A DNA stretch of 64,000 bases from Gnetum montanum (Eukaryota; Streptophyta; Gnetopsida; Gnetales; Gnetaceae). The DNA is taken from positions 444,153-508,152 of the forward strand of contig MNCI01029357.1 in assembly GCA_015680685.1 (NCBI GenBank). Reading direction: 5' to 3'. The first letter of the stretch is position 1. Every line of letters begins with the position of its first letter. A program made the translations under genes and the position numbers. The notes beneath the pieces were generated by a model that was given only the letters and a program-made list of their open reading frames with translations, was not told the DNA's origin and made no database searches. Shown here piece by piece: positions 12,672 to 24,033 of the stretch.

Positions 12672-13558
12672 TGATGAGTCATGTTTTGTAGGGCCATGAT
12701 GCTGGGTATCTAATATCGAGGTAGCAATGTCAACTATCTAATATTGGGGCATAACCTTTGATGTTGAGCATCCAATATCACCCATTCTATGCTAGCTTAT
12801 AAATACCACATTAGGGTGCATGCTTGAGGGAGATATTGTTGATAGATTTTAGATAGGTTTTCATAGATTTTTGATTTAAAGTTTTGTTGTTTTCTAGTGC
12901 ATGCCCACAATGTGATGTTAAGTGATTATATGACATCCTTATTCGAGTGTAATGTACTTGGACATGTTACATGATCAGAAATAAAGATCAAGATTACTTT
13001 CATCATTGTAGCATCAACTTAGACATATTATTACTTTTAATTGTTTAATTATTTACTATTTCATTAGTTAATGTTTCCATTTATTGCTCTTTATTATTCT
13101 TGATATTAAGTGGACTGAGTACAACTAATTGTAAGTGCTTAAGTGTAATCACTTGGTAACCTAGTAGTGTCTTGTTTGGTATGCCTAGTGACATATGCTT
13201 GGTAATCCCAATGGTAGTTATGAAAAGTCCAAGGCATGTGTGAATGGTTAGGAATGAATACTAATTGCATGTAGGCTAGTTAGACTTTATGTTCCACTAT
13301 TAATTAGTTTAATTAATTAATATCTTCATTATCATTAGGAGTAGCTTAGGGCTAGACAACATCAATCATCATATGCCTCACTTTGAACTAAATCATATGT
13401 GACAAAGCTAGCATTAGTCCAAGTGGGAGGACAATGAACTATGATCAAAGCATAACGATTTAGTTGCACAACTAGTCACATCCATAGAGTTCAGCTGGAT
13501 CATGCATAAATGCTTGTGATTAGTATGGTTGGACATACAGGTAACTCACTACTCATCC
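12672..13558 (+). repeat. 3' LTR of element 1
   Basis: Direct repeat of 4841-5727, same length. The U3 words are GATGCTGGGTATC and TAATATCGAGG variants, a TATA box lies near 12798 (TTATAAATACC), and AATAAAGATC follows at about 12980. It ends TCATCC, a one-base change from the family end TCATCA. Confidence 0.9.
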
Positions 13559-14371
13559 ATATCTGATAGACTGGTGTCACATGTAGCTATGGTAGGTGTT
13601 GTATTCTAGCATAGCTATACTTCTTTATAAGCTTTGATACCCCCAAAGTACCAAAACCATGTTGGTTACCAAAAATAGTAAATAGAATTCTCATCCACAC
13701 TGGCTTCTCCCATCCATGCTAGTCTTCTAGTAACAACACTAGATTTGTAGAAGCAACACTAATATTTGTTGAAAATGGAAAATCTAGTCATTCCAATGCT
13801 AGCCTTGATGTGGTAATGATGGCCTTATGGTGCCTACACTGGCCATAGTTTTGAGAATGAAAGCCAAACCTCCGATTGCTAGGCATAGGTGCATCTAGCA
13901 TGGTAAAGGTCATACCCCCCCTCCCCCCACAAAACCTATGAAATTGCCAATTTTGGTAGTCCAAAAGGTATTTTTGTCCTTCCCAAGTCTAGATATAGAC
14001 ATGGTAACACTTTTTCCACTTGGGAAGTAAGGCTACAACAACTTATGAGGCATTTTTCAGCCCCAAAAGTTAAAGTATGTGAAATTGCATCTCATGGATT
14101 ATGATCTTCATATTTTACAATGAAATTCTAGCCTTGGGTTTCATTGGGTGAAAGTTATAATGCTAAAATGGTTGCAACATGCATTTTCTTGGTGGTGTTT
14201 CAAGTAGTTTACTAAATAAATTTCTAAGATTTATATTAGTAAACATTTATAAATTATAAAATTGAAACTAATTTTTTTTTACTTGTATCCATTAAGACCC
14301 ATTGGATCTATCGTACTAGTTTTAGAATTTCTTTTATAGAATTTTTATTAATTCGTAACTTAGTACTATTT
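13559..14371. other. No gene seen; repeat debris
   Basis: It contains repeated phrases around CTAGT..AACAACACTAG and a C-rich run at 13913-13927. It may be the right half of the repeat interrupted by element 1. No ORF shows protein-like composition. Confidence 0.4.
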
Positions 14372-14432
14372 AGTAAAATCAAACCTATGACTTGGGATTA
14401 TGAGGCCAAGACCCTTGCCACTAGGCTAAAAT
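14372..14432 (-). repeat. tRNA-derived SINE head
   Basis: Read on the minus strand, TAGCCTAGTGG (A box, 14418-14428) is followed 43 bases later by GGTTTGATTTT (B box, 14375-14385), with GGGTCTTGGCCTCATAATCCC between. This is the internal RNA polymerase III promoter layout of plant SINEs. The B box has two C-to-T changes, so it is an old copy. The body and tail cannot be delimited. Confidence 0.55.
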
Positions 14433-14476
14433 CTCATTTCTTATGGATTGTATGATTAGATGTAAGGTTTACTCAA

Positions 14477-14842
14477 NNNNNNNNNNNNNNNNNNNNNNNN
14501 NNNNNNNNNNNNNNNNNNNNNNNNNNNNNNNNNNNNNNNNNNNNNNNNNNNNNNNNNNNNNNNNNNNNNNNNNNNNNNNNNNNNNNNNNNNNNNNNNNNN
14601 NNNNNNNNNNNNNNNNNNNNNNNNNNNNNNNNNNNNNNNNNNNNNNNNNNNNNNNNNNNNNNNNNNNNNNNNNNNNNNNNNNNNNNNNNNNNNNNNNNNN
14701 NNNNNNNNNNNNNNNNNNNNNNNNNNNNNNNNNNNNNNNNNNNNNNNNNNNNNNNNNNNNNNNNNNNNNNNNNNNNNNNNNNNNNNNNNNNNNNNNNNNN
14801 NNNNNNNNNNNNNNNNNNNNNNNNNNNNNNNNNNNNNNNNNN
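14477..14842. other. Assembly gap (366 N)
   Basis: A run of N. Comparison with the LTR at 18110 shows that it hides the first 30-40 bp of the element E LTR and its left target site. Confidence 0.99.
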
Positions 14843-15767
14843 ACCTAATCCACAACTTCCAAGTAGATCTAGCTTAGAAAATAAGAATAACACAATAAAA
14901 TGGAGAAAATATTTCTTATATTAAGATAATTTTCAAAATACATAGAAAATACATCAAAGATGAGGATAAAATATTAACTCCCAACTCTACCAAGGATATT
15001 AGAGGCCACACTTATCCTTTCTTAATCCTTAATTGCTCACAATGGAGTCCAAGCTCAAGACAATATATTTATAAGAGATTCTCCTAACCTTTTTCAAGTG
15101 CTCTCCCTTGCCTCTCACTCAAATTCCTTGCACAAGCTCTCTTCTATTAACTCTTAAAATCGTTCTCTCCTACTCATGGTTAGGGTTATGCTCTTTTTTT
15201 TTTTACTAAAAATGGTGAATTACATCAATATTTATAAGAAACTAGAAGATAAAAACTGAAAACATTTCCTCAACTCAACTTGAGATTTTTTAGATGTTTT
15301 CCAAGTCTTCTTACCTTCTCCCTAGTTGTTTTCATCTTTATTTTTGATATTTCCATCTTGCTTTGGTTATTTCCCAAATTGGAATGGTCATTTTTGGAAG
15401 TCTCCCCATGCATTTTGGTCATCTTTGGCTTTTCTAGAATGTCTCTTATAAAAATCCATCTCTTGATTGGGATGTATACTATTTTTCTAGAACATTCCAT
15501 ATGGTCTTGGGATGTCCCAAATTTTGATGGGACATCTTAGCTAGGACATCTGACTTTCTAGTGAGACGTCTCACCTATAAGTGCCAAATACAAAAATGCT
15601 CGTTTTGATGCCTAAAATCTTCGAATACCTCCAAACAAGTCCCCATAGAACCTGGAACCCACTAAACTCATCAAAATGAGCCAAAACACCCCAAAACATG
15701 CCAAAACATCAAAGAATCATCATAACATCCCATGTAAAACAATGGGATCAAAAGAGGTGTCCCTACA
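14843..15767 (-). repeat. 3' LTR of element E (outer end in gap)
   Basis: Same family as 18110-19052 and, in the opposite orientation, 25131-26138. Shared landmarks are AACTTCCAAG.AGATCTAGCTT, the ATTAAGATAATT block and the terminal GGTGTCCCTACA. A purine-rich tract follows it in element orientation from 15768. Confidence 0.88.
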
Positions 15768-16130
15768 CTAGCTTTCCCACCCTTGAAAATGTCATGCTTC
15801 ATGATCTTTCACAAGCTAGAAGGCACCATGCCCTCGTGACTCAAGTCCATCACAATAATCATGACTCCATGCATTATAAACATGAGAATGAGTATCATTT
15901 AAGGTTTTTATTTTGAGCTTCCCTTACCCATTAAGGTTTGTCCTCATGCCCCACCATGCTTTCTTTTTTTGAGTATCTTTTTGGAATGCTTTACTTGCAT
16001 CCCCATAATGCCTCAAAGTTATAAAAAAGTGATACAAGAATATGGAGAAATATTTGTTAGCATAAATCCATGGAGTAGTCCTCCTTGCCCTATGCCCAGA
16101 TAGAAATGGAATTTCACCACTTGCTACCAA

Positions 16131-18046
16131 CTAATCTTCCTTATTCTTACAACATCCTTTTGCCAATACAAATTTTAGTCTAGCACCTACACAAGTGGCC
16201 AAAATCGTTAACCAATATACTACTACCATCAATACCCAAGATTGAATAGTAGCACAATCCTTATCATTCATATGAGACTCCAAAAAATCATTCATAGGAT
16301 CTATATCAAATGCATCCTCTTTAGAATCAAAGAAAATTTCATCATCACAAATAGCATTCACCCTTATAATCTCCTTACAACTAGGAAACATCAATGAAGA
16401 ATTTAAATTACCAACTTCATTATCATCAGTAGCGAACAATAACCTAAAATTATGATTATTTTGTCTTATAGTCTAAACATTATTTTCATCATCAAAAATA
16501 GCCTTATTATTATAATTCTAAGGTCTACCAAATATGAGATTTGAATAATGAATAGGCAATACATCATAAATAATTTGATCATGAAAAATCCTAATGGAAT
16601 AATCAATAAGGAACTATTTCTTAACTTACTTATAATTATTCTTCATTAACCAATGCACTTTGTATGGATTAGGATGAATAATTGTGGTTAACTTCAATGA
16701 TTTCACCACCTTGGTAGAAATCACATTTTTTTATGCTCCACCATGAATGAGCACACTCAATGAATAATTCTTAACATCACAATGAGTTCTAAATAAACTC
16801 TTCCCCATAACATCCTCATTGATAATAACATGTCTAACAAAAGTACAACTATTCAATTCACTTTGATCAATAATGTGCAAAGGATCATGCTCACATACCT
16901 TCTTTGAAGATTCAGGTTCATAATTTTACATAGTTTGAATTTCCTTATCCTTATAGGCATTCTTCTTTGGCTTTGTGAATTCCCATTTTTTATGACCTAA
17001 GTCATCACAATTATGACACATATCTTTACCATGGTCTTTGCCTCTTGTAGACTAATCACTTTTTCTTCCCCTTTTAGGAGAAGTAGACTCTCTTTTCTTC
17101 TTCTTTAGCATATTGTGACAATCCTTCTTGGATGATTTCTTTAACTTATGAATAATTTCTTTCTTATTCTTTTTCTTATGATGTTTATTCCTCTTCAAAC
17201 CAAATTTTGTGATTTTCATTTTACCCTTGAGAGCAAGATCATAGGCTTCATCAAGATTATCAAGCTCATAGAATGATAATTCTTGCTGATATGACATTCT
17301 TAATCCACTAATGAAGTTAGAAGCTTGCTCATATGCAGTCTAATCAACATCATCCATTTCCAAGGCTTGAAAGAACTTAACATAAACATACCTTACCTCT
17401 TGATCTCCTTGTCTAAGAAATTTTAGCTTCTTGATGACTTCATGATGGAAGGATGTCTTCTTAAATTTTTGCTTTAGCATGAACTCCATGAGTTGCCAAC
17501 TCTCAATAGATCTTCCATGTTCTTCAAGGTATTTGAAAAATTTATTGTCCCACCATTTATCTACCAATTCTTCAAGTTTTATTTCAACAACATGAATCAT
17601 TGCCTTGTTAGAAAGTTTCTCAACAAGAAAATACTTATTCATAGTTCTAAGCTAAGAAAGAAAGAAATCTATACTTTCAACACCTTTAAAGATGGGAATA
17701 TCCACACGAGGAACTCTTAAAGCACTTCTTAAAATCTTTACAAATCTTTCATCATTATTTTTTCATTATTAAACAGAAACCTTGGTTTATACCTTTGAGT
17801 TCTAGTCCCATCTCTCTTTAGAGTTCTTTGATCATGTCTTCCTCTTGATCCTTGTAGCAATGTAAAAGGATCATCACCTTCATTCTTCTCTTTAGTTCTT
17901 CTTAAAATTTCTCTGAAATATTGGTGCTTGAAGGTCCTTACTTTGGGAAGAATTTCTTGCATTCCAACCAGAAAATCCTTGAAGGAGTCTTTAAGTTCTT
18001 GAATCTCTTGTCCAAGATTTGGCTTAGTCCTTTTCTTAGGAGCCAT
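16131..18046 (-). pseudogene. Gag-protease polyprotein of element E
   Basis: It starts MAPKKRTKPNLGQEIQELKD at 18046, a coiled-coil N-terminus. The gag core at 17340-17642 includes SWQLMEFMLKQKFKK and LRQGDQEVRYVYVKFFQ, matching the capsid domain of chromoviral gag. A Lys-rich stretch follows (17052-17200). Near 16976-17022 is a Cys-His knuckle CHNCDDLGHKKWEF whose last Cys has become Phe. The protease at about 16510-16800 has LIHGGASKNVI in place of the usual LIDGGAS, so the catalytic Asp is His, and a later LIFGRP flap-side motif. Both defects inactivate the product. The last recognisable piece ends near 16131, and pol is absent. Confidence 0.75.
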
Positions 18047-18091
18047 ACCTTTCTCCCAACTCTTACAGATGTGAGGATTCCTCTAAACCTA

Positions 18092-18103
18092 GCTTCAATA
18101 CCA
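18092..18103 (-). other. Primer binding site of element E, tRNA-Met type
   Basis: On the minus strand TGGTATTGAAGC lies six bases inside the 5' LTR. It resembles the common TGGTATCAGAGC, the complement of initiator tRNA-Met. Confidence 0.7.
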
Positions 18104-18109
18104 ATCTAG

Positions 18110-19052
18110 TGTAGGGGATGCACCTTAATAGATGCCAATAGGATCCAATCCACAACTTCCAAGCATATCTAGCTTACAAAATAACAATAACACAATAAAA
18201 TGGAAAAAATCTCCATTATATTAAGATAATTCTCCAAATACATAGAAAATGCATCAAAGATAAGGAGCCAAGCTCAACTCACAACTCTTTCAAGGATGTT
18301 AGGGGCCACACTTGTCCTTTCTTAATTCTTAATTACTCATAATAGAGCCCAAGATCAAGATAAGAAACTTATAATAGATTCTCCTCACTTATCTCAAGTG
18401 CTCTACCTTACCTCTCACTCAACTTCCTTACACAAGCTCTCTTCACTAAACTCTCATGAGCCTTCTCTCTTACTCATGGTTAGGGTTATGCTCTTTTCTT
18501 CCCCAAAAATGGCGAATTACATGAATATTTATAAGAAATTGGAAGATAAAAACCTTAGAAATATTTCCCCAACTAAAGTTAATGTTTTTTAGATGTCTCC
18601 CAAGTCTTCTCACCTTCTCCCTAATTGGTTCATCATACTTTGGTTGTTTTCTAAATTGGAATGAATGTTTTCAGAAGTTTTCATGTGTGTTTGGGTCATA
18701 TTTGTCTTCATTGAGATGTCTCTTTCAAAAATTAAGCTCTTTGGTGAGATTTCTACTATTTTTCTAGGATGTTCCATATGGTCTTTGGACATCTCAACTG
18801 GGACATCGCACTTTTAGGTAAGATGTCTCACCTATATGTGCCAAACACAAAAATGCTCATTTTGATGCTTCGAACCTCCAGATGCCTTCAAACACATCCC
18901 CATAGACCTTGGAACCTTCTAAACTCACCAAAATGGGTCAAAAGTACCTTGAAACATGCCAAAACATCCAGGAATTATCCTCAACAAAATCAACACAAAA
19001 AGACACATAACATGTATGGTAGAATAAGAGGATCAGAAGAGGTGTCCCTACA
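18110..19052 (-). repeat. 5' LTR of element E
   Basis: A 943-bp LTR that reads TGTAGGGACACC to CCCCTACA on the minus strand. It is closely similar to 14843-15767 along its whole length, with scattered substitutions and small indels. Confidence 0.88.
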
Positions 19053-19268
19053 CTAGATAGATAATGATAGAAATAATAGAAATTAATTAAAAATTAATAA
19101 ATAATTCAATGGTTTAGTTAATTAGGACCTAGGGAATGATATTTAGAATTCATTTTTCACCATTAACACTATATTCTTTGAATTTGATCAAAACCAAAGG
19201 ATTGAAAAGCGTTAAGTTCATTGTAAAAATTTTCAAAAACTAATAAATGGATGCTTGGGTGATCGAAA

Positions 19269-20000
19269 ATGGTATCAAAATGTGTTTTCAAGGCTAATAG
19301 AACCTTTCAACCATACAAAGAAAGGCCAAGAGACCAAGAGGTAGGAATGAAAGAGGACATGGACATAGATATGTGCAACCATAGTACCCACAAGCTAGTA
19401 AGAAAAGGCATAAAGAATAGGAGGTGCAATCTACATTTGTTCATCGAATAATCCAATAATAAATACAAGAAGGAGCATCAATACCACCCATTCATGAGGA
19501 AGGAAGCTAGGTCACATTCTTTAAAAAATTTATATAGGAAATCAACAACAAAGTAGTAACGACAAACATGATGGTTGAATTCAACTTTAAGTCCTTCATA
19601 GAATTTTCTTCATAAGAAGTTCAAGAATAGTTGTAGGCCCTTCCTTTGTGGTCCATAATATCAACCAATTTGAAATGATTTCTAGAAAAAACCTACCAAT
19701 TCTTTCATAATCAAACTAGTAATGGCAAACATGATGGTCAAACTCAACTCTAAGTCTTGCATAGAATTTTCTTCATAAGAAGTTCGAGAATAGTTGTATG
19801 GCTTTCCTTTATGACCCATAATATCAACCAATGGGAAATGATTTATGGGGAAAACCTACCAATTCTTCCATAATCAATAGATAGATTCAACTATCACAAT
19901 AGTTGGGATCTCTATCTCCTATGGAACACTCTTCTTCCTAGCCTTGGGTTAAAGAGCATTACATTGGATATAAAACACTTAAATAATTATTGGTAATGGC
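19269..20000 (+). pseudogene. 3' ORF N-terminal fragment, related to 9816-12448
   Basis: In the relevant frames the DNA reads MMVEFNFKSFIEFSS, then ALPLWSII, TYQFFHNQT and ITIVGISISYGTLFF. These line up in order with MKINFEPFMAFSLKD, PLLSILFES, MYQFWHN and NINGVSISFSI of the element 1 ORF. Stops again sit where Gln would be expected. The copy is unusual because the segment coding for the first three of these blocks is tandemly duplicated (19552-19877). No later coiled-coil part is clear beyond 20000. Confidence 0.5.
19552..19877 (+). repeat. 163-bp tandem duplication
   Basis: Two adjacent copies, 19552-19714 and 19715-19877, share the phrases CAAACATGATGGT, TAGAATTTTCTTCATAAGAA and ATAATATCAACCAAT. 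They differ at scattered sites, so the duplication is old. 163 is not a multiple of three, so the second copy is out of frame with the first. Confidence 0.9.
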
Positions 20001-21940
20001 AAGACTAACTAAAATTCAAAACAAAATAATTCAATGATAAAGAACCAAAAGAAAATTATAGTGATATCATGACCAAAACAAAAGAAAAATATTAACAATA
20101 GAAGATATACAATATAACTAGATAACAAAAACACACACACATACACAAAATAAAAGCTAGAATTAAACTACACAAGTAAAATAAAAGCTACAATTAAACT
20201 ATAAATAGTCAATATAGCATATGAATTTGAAAATAATGCATAGCCATAAAACTCTAGTAGTATCAAATATGTTCAACTATATATACAAATATCTAGGATC
20301 CAAACACAAAATGTACAAAAAAGAGATAGACTATCACATGTTCTAAAAATATCATAAAATGCAAAAGATAACTAGGCTAATGACTAGAGAAAGAATATGC
20401 ATAATATCTAAAAATTCAATAGTAAATATCAAAATAAATTCTTACTTTACCTAAACTTGGTTACAAAAAATTAAGAGGAAAAATTATAAACTAAGTAAGA
20501 AACCGTGATATATTCTCTAGTTAATTTAAAAGCAAGTTTCATGATGGCTACTTGAAGGCATTGGTTTGAAACTCATGTTCGTAAAGTGAAAATATACCAA
20601 ACAACATGGATAATATATTATAAATATATTTGAACATTAAACAAAAATTTAACCATATCAAACTATCCCCTCCAAGACATCAGCTTGTAAATAAGGATAG
20701 CACACATCACACTCACTTTCAAATGTATGAATTATTTTCATAAGTACTTTCCAAATCAATTTCCAAATAAATTAAATGCCAAACTAGCATGCACATGGAT
20801 TTATTAATTAGTCTTAAACCAAACTACAAACACCAAAGGAATCACTAAGGACTAATAAGTCATTGATCATCCTCTTCTATAAGATGAGACATATAGTAAG
20901 AGCTATATTGATGCATCCTAGTGGGGGTCAAATATCAAACATTTTTAGGAAGTTTATATCCACTTATCCTTATAACCATATATAAGCTCCAACAAATGAA
21001 AAATATTCAAGCATCTCAACATGTACACATTAAATACTAATGGTGGAGGGATATAAAAAATAGGCCAATAAATCCATATAATCAAGAGCTTTAACAAAAA
21101 TCAATAATCAACTTTAAGATGGAATCCAACTAACCAACATGGCCCACACTATCCAAATAGTATTAAACAATGCCTAGATACATCAGAATATATCAAACTA
21201 AGCTCCAATGATAAGACAAACCTAAAAATGTTAAAATGATGAGGCCATGAGCACATCATGACCTATAGTAGATGGTCAAGAATTAACTATAACTTATAGT
21301 TTACTTAAAAAAATCATTGGGAAAAATGATCACTACTCTGGCTTAACTATGACTCAACCATGACCTGGCCACAACTCATGGTGGAAGACCATTACTAAAC
21401 CATAACTTGTGGTTGAATAGAAACCAATTAGGATGACTAAAAATATTAAATATAATAAGGAAAGCTTGACCATATGTTGATCATGACTTATGGGGGATAA
21501 GCATGACTTGACTAAAACTTATGGGATTGCAATTTTTCCTAAAATAAAGATTGAAATTGCAAAAGAAGATAAAAGTTTCAACGTGATCCATGGTCAAAGA
21601 TCATGATCTAAGCATGACTTGCAATTAGTAACAGTAGTCTCACCATGATCCATGGTTAACTCGTGATCTTGACACTTAACTTGAGATGTCAAAAAATTGA
21701 TCCAAAATGATATTTAGATCTTGAAAGAGGTTAATGATAACTTAATAGAGATAATATAGGAGACATTGATAGACCTTCAAATAAAAAGTAAATGTTCCAA
21801 TTAAATCAAAGGTATGACAAAAGAGTCCAAATCCTACAAAATCATAACAAGAATTATGAAATGAAGGTAACTCAAAATCTAGTGAAATGACCAAGATCCA
21901 ACTAGATCTGAACTAAGATGAATTTATTAGCATGGAAACA
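20001..21940. other. AT-rich decayed internal region
   Basis: No coherent ORF. There is a CA-rich patch at 20129-20147 and a short duplication of AAATAAAAGCTA.AATTAAACTA at 20150-20200. A run of dyad words (ATGACTCATGG, CATGACTTGTGGT, GATCCATGGTC) lies at 21240-21680. It is presumably the decayed C-terminal half of the 3' ORF and the 3' untranslated region. Confidence 0.4.
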
Positions 21941-22812
21941 TGAGATGAACACATACTACTTGATAAAACCATTTTTTATCCAATGTGATATCATATTTAC
22001 GATATCATAGCTCAAACTATGTCATCATTGATACAATCTCTTAGGAGCTATATAGCCCTATAAATACCAACACTTGGGTGCACAAGCAATAATAATTTTC
22101 TCAATACCTTATCCAAACTCTTGCAGTTCCATTTCATAGTTTTAGCAATAGTGTGAATGCCCACAATGTAGTGTTAAGTAGTTGACTAGAGTGATTATTC
22201 AAGTAAATTGTACTTGGATACAATTTAGGACTAGCAATAAAGATCAAGATTGTTTTACATTATTGCGTTATTCCTTGGTTCTTTTATTCTGTTATTTACT
22301 TAACATAATTTTCTTAGTTTCATAGCTTAATCATTTACATTCCAAACCATTTTACTTTTCATATTCATTAGTCAAAGTGGTATGGGTATGACTGGTTTTG
22401 AGCATTAAGTGTGATTATTTGGTAGCCCAGTAGTGGTCTCACTTGATTCACTTAGTAGTGATTCCACTTGGTAATCCCAGTGATGTGACCAACAAACTAG
22501 GACTGGATATCCATTACTCTAGGCTAGGATAGATTTATATTTTCATAGTTATTTGGATTTAGACTTTTATCTCATTTTCAATCATGTTTACCACTAGGAA
22601 CATTAAGAGCCATACAACATTATCTGTTATATCCCTCACTGTGAGTTAAACCATACACTCTAATTTCACTAATTCAAAGTGAGAAGACAATTATTGTGAA
22701 ATTAACATCAACTTCTAGCATAATTACATCGTCCATCCATAGATTACGATTTTTCATGCATAAACACTTGTGACTTGTATGGTAGAGTGTTGGGATATGC
22801 CACCACTCATCA
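21941..22812 (+). repeat. 3' LTR of the 19053-22812 element
   Basis: It ends in CCACTCATCA with no primer site after it. It contains GATATCATATTTACGATATC in U3, a TATA box TATAAATA at 22059-22066 and AATAAAGATCAAGATT from 22236, all in the same order as the LTRs of element 1. The start is set at TGAGATGAAC after the degenerate polypurine region; TGATAAAACC at 21961 is an alternative. Confidence 0.7.
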
Positions 22813-23230
22813 ATACCCAAGATCAAAACAATTATTACATTGAATTCTTATGAAACATCAAATCCTAGGCAATCAATGAAAGAACAAATTCTAAAAATAT
22901 GAAGCATGTGAATAAAGTACTAAAAATAGATAAATATAATCATTCAAATAAGATCCATCCTAAACTTAATTACATGTAAATCTAAAAGAAAATTATAACA
23001 AAACCTAACCACACTAAAAATGCACTAAACTTAAGAACTAAAATAATCACAAGAAAATGTGAAGATAACTTACTTGAAAAATAAGAAACATAGTTTTGAA
23101 TCAAAAACATACAATATCATCCATATATACACACACTTCACATGCACATGAACTAGCAGAGGTTTACAACACTACCACAAGTATTTAGTGTAGTAGCACT
23201 TTTGCATCCAAGAAAATGAATGTCAAAGTG
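22813..23230. other. Spacer with no feature seen
   Basis: AT-rich, with no ORF or repeat landmarks apart from a short ACACAC stretch near 23130. Confidence 0.4.
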
Positions 23231-24014
23231 TGATGAAAAGCAACTCAATTAATTACATTGATGCAACAACATTAACATAACCTTCCTTGCATTGTCTTCA
23301 TAATTGCCTATATAAATTCATGGAGACATCACATTTATGACACATTTTAATCATTCTTTAGGCAAACTCTTGTAGTTTTCTTCAGTGAAAGTTAGAATTT
23401 TTTTTCTCCAAGTGTCAGTAGTGTAAATTAAGTGGATTATATGGAGTTTTATTCAAGCACATAATATACATAGACACATTAACATGATGGCAATAAAATC
23501 AAGATTTATTCCATCCATTGTAGGACTTAGCTTGTAGTTTAACTTCTTTCTTTGTAATTTATCTTAAATGTTTACTTTTCATATAATTAATTAAATATTT
23601 TATACCATCACACTTAATAAATTCACATGAGTACAACCAATTTTAGTTATAGATGTATTAACCCTTGGTAATCCCAATAGTCAATGTTAGCACATGTTTA
23701 GGATATATATAGAAAGTTGGGAACAGATGCTCTATGTTAGGCTAAATTAGATTCACTTTTCATATTTAGATTAATGATTTTAATATTATAATATTTTTAA
23801 TATTTTAATAATAAAAAATATAATCATATGCCTCAATCACACTTAACCATACAACCTGAACTACACAAATATAATTGGGAAGACACTAATTAACATCCCA
23901 ATGCATAGTTATCTAAGATATCCAACTAGTACTAAATCCATAGAGTTTGATCAAATCATGTATAAATGATTATGATTTGTATGGTTGGATGTAGGATTAC
24001 TTTACCACTAATCA
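23231..24014 (+). repeat. 5' LTR of a truncated Athila-like element
   Basis: It starts TGATGAAAAG and ends ACTAATCA. A TATA-like CTATATAAATTC lies at 23309-23320, and the middle contains the ATTCAAGCACATAATA and GGCAATAAAATCAAGATTTATT blocks that correspond to the R region of the related LTRs. An AT-rich insertion at 23770-23830 is specific to this copy. A tRNA-Asp primer site follows, so this is a left LTR. Confidence 0.75.
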
Positions 24015-24015
24015 T

Positions 24016-24033
24016 TAGCACTATTGCTGGGGA
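24016..24033 (+). other. Primer binding site, tRNA-Asp type
   Basis: TAGCACTATTGCTGGGGA differs from TGGCGCCGTTGCCGGGGA at five positions, all transitions (C to T or G to A). Confidence 0.75.

Larger units (their letters stand above)
4841..13558 (+). mobile_element. Athila-like LTR retrotransposon 1 (pol-less, two LTRs)
   Basis: An 8.7-kb Ty3/gypsy element with 887-bp direct LTRs (4841-5727 and 12672-13558). It has a tRNA-Asp primer site directly after the left LTR, a degenerate gag, and a long 3' ORF ending before a G-rich polypurine tract at 12661-12671. No RT, RNase H or integrase motifs are seen between 7842 and 9815 where pol should be, so it is a deletion derivative that would have needed enzymes in trans. 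LTR ends are TGATGA/TCATCC. The flanks (ATTAT left, ATATC right) do not form a clean target duplication, consistent with an old insertion. Placement in the Athila group rests on the primer tRNA, the extra 3' ORF and relatedness to element B. Confidence 0.85.
14843..19052 (-). mobile_element. Chromovirus-like element E (gag-protease only)
   Basis: A short Ty3/gypsy element on the minus strand. The 5' LTR is 18110-19052, a tRNA-Met-type primer site lies at 18092-18103, gag and protease follow, and the 3' LTR is 14843-15767 with its outer end in the gap. The internal region is only about 2.3 kb and has no RT, RNase H or integrase. LTRs start TGTAGGG and end CCCTACA. CTAGA at 19053-19057 is the right flank; the left target site is in the gap. 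It resembles the gag-only class of non-autonomous plant LTR elements. Confidence 0.82.
19053..22812 (+). mobile_element. 3' half of an Athila-like element
   Basis: A plus-strand segment that begins near the start of a 3' ORF related to that of element 1 (19269) and ends with an LTR (21941-22812). The spacing from ORF start to LTR, about 2.7 kb, is close to the 2.86 kb in element 1, and a degenerate polypurine region (AACTAAGATGAATTTATTAG, then CATGGAAACA) precedes the LTR. The 5' half is absent; element E now borders it on the left. Confidence 0.55.

Noticed and set aside
4836-13563. Target duplication for element 1
   Set aside because: ATTAT and ATATC do not match well enough; the insertion is old or its end is altered.
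14372-14432. An intact tRNA gene
   Set aside because: The B box is degraded and the arms cannot pair into a full cloverleaf; a SINE head fits better.
14443-14893. Three open frames across the N gap
   Set aside because: They consist almost wholly of unknown bases; only the ends are sequence.
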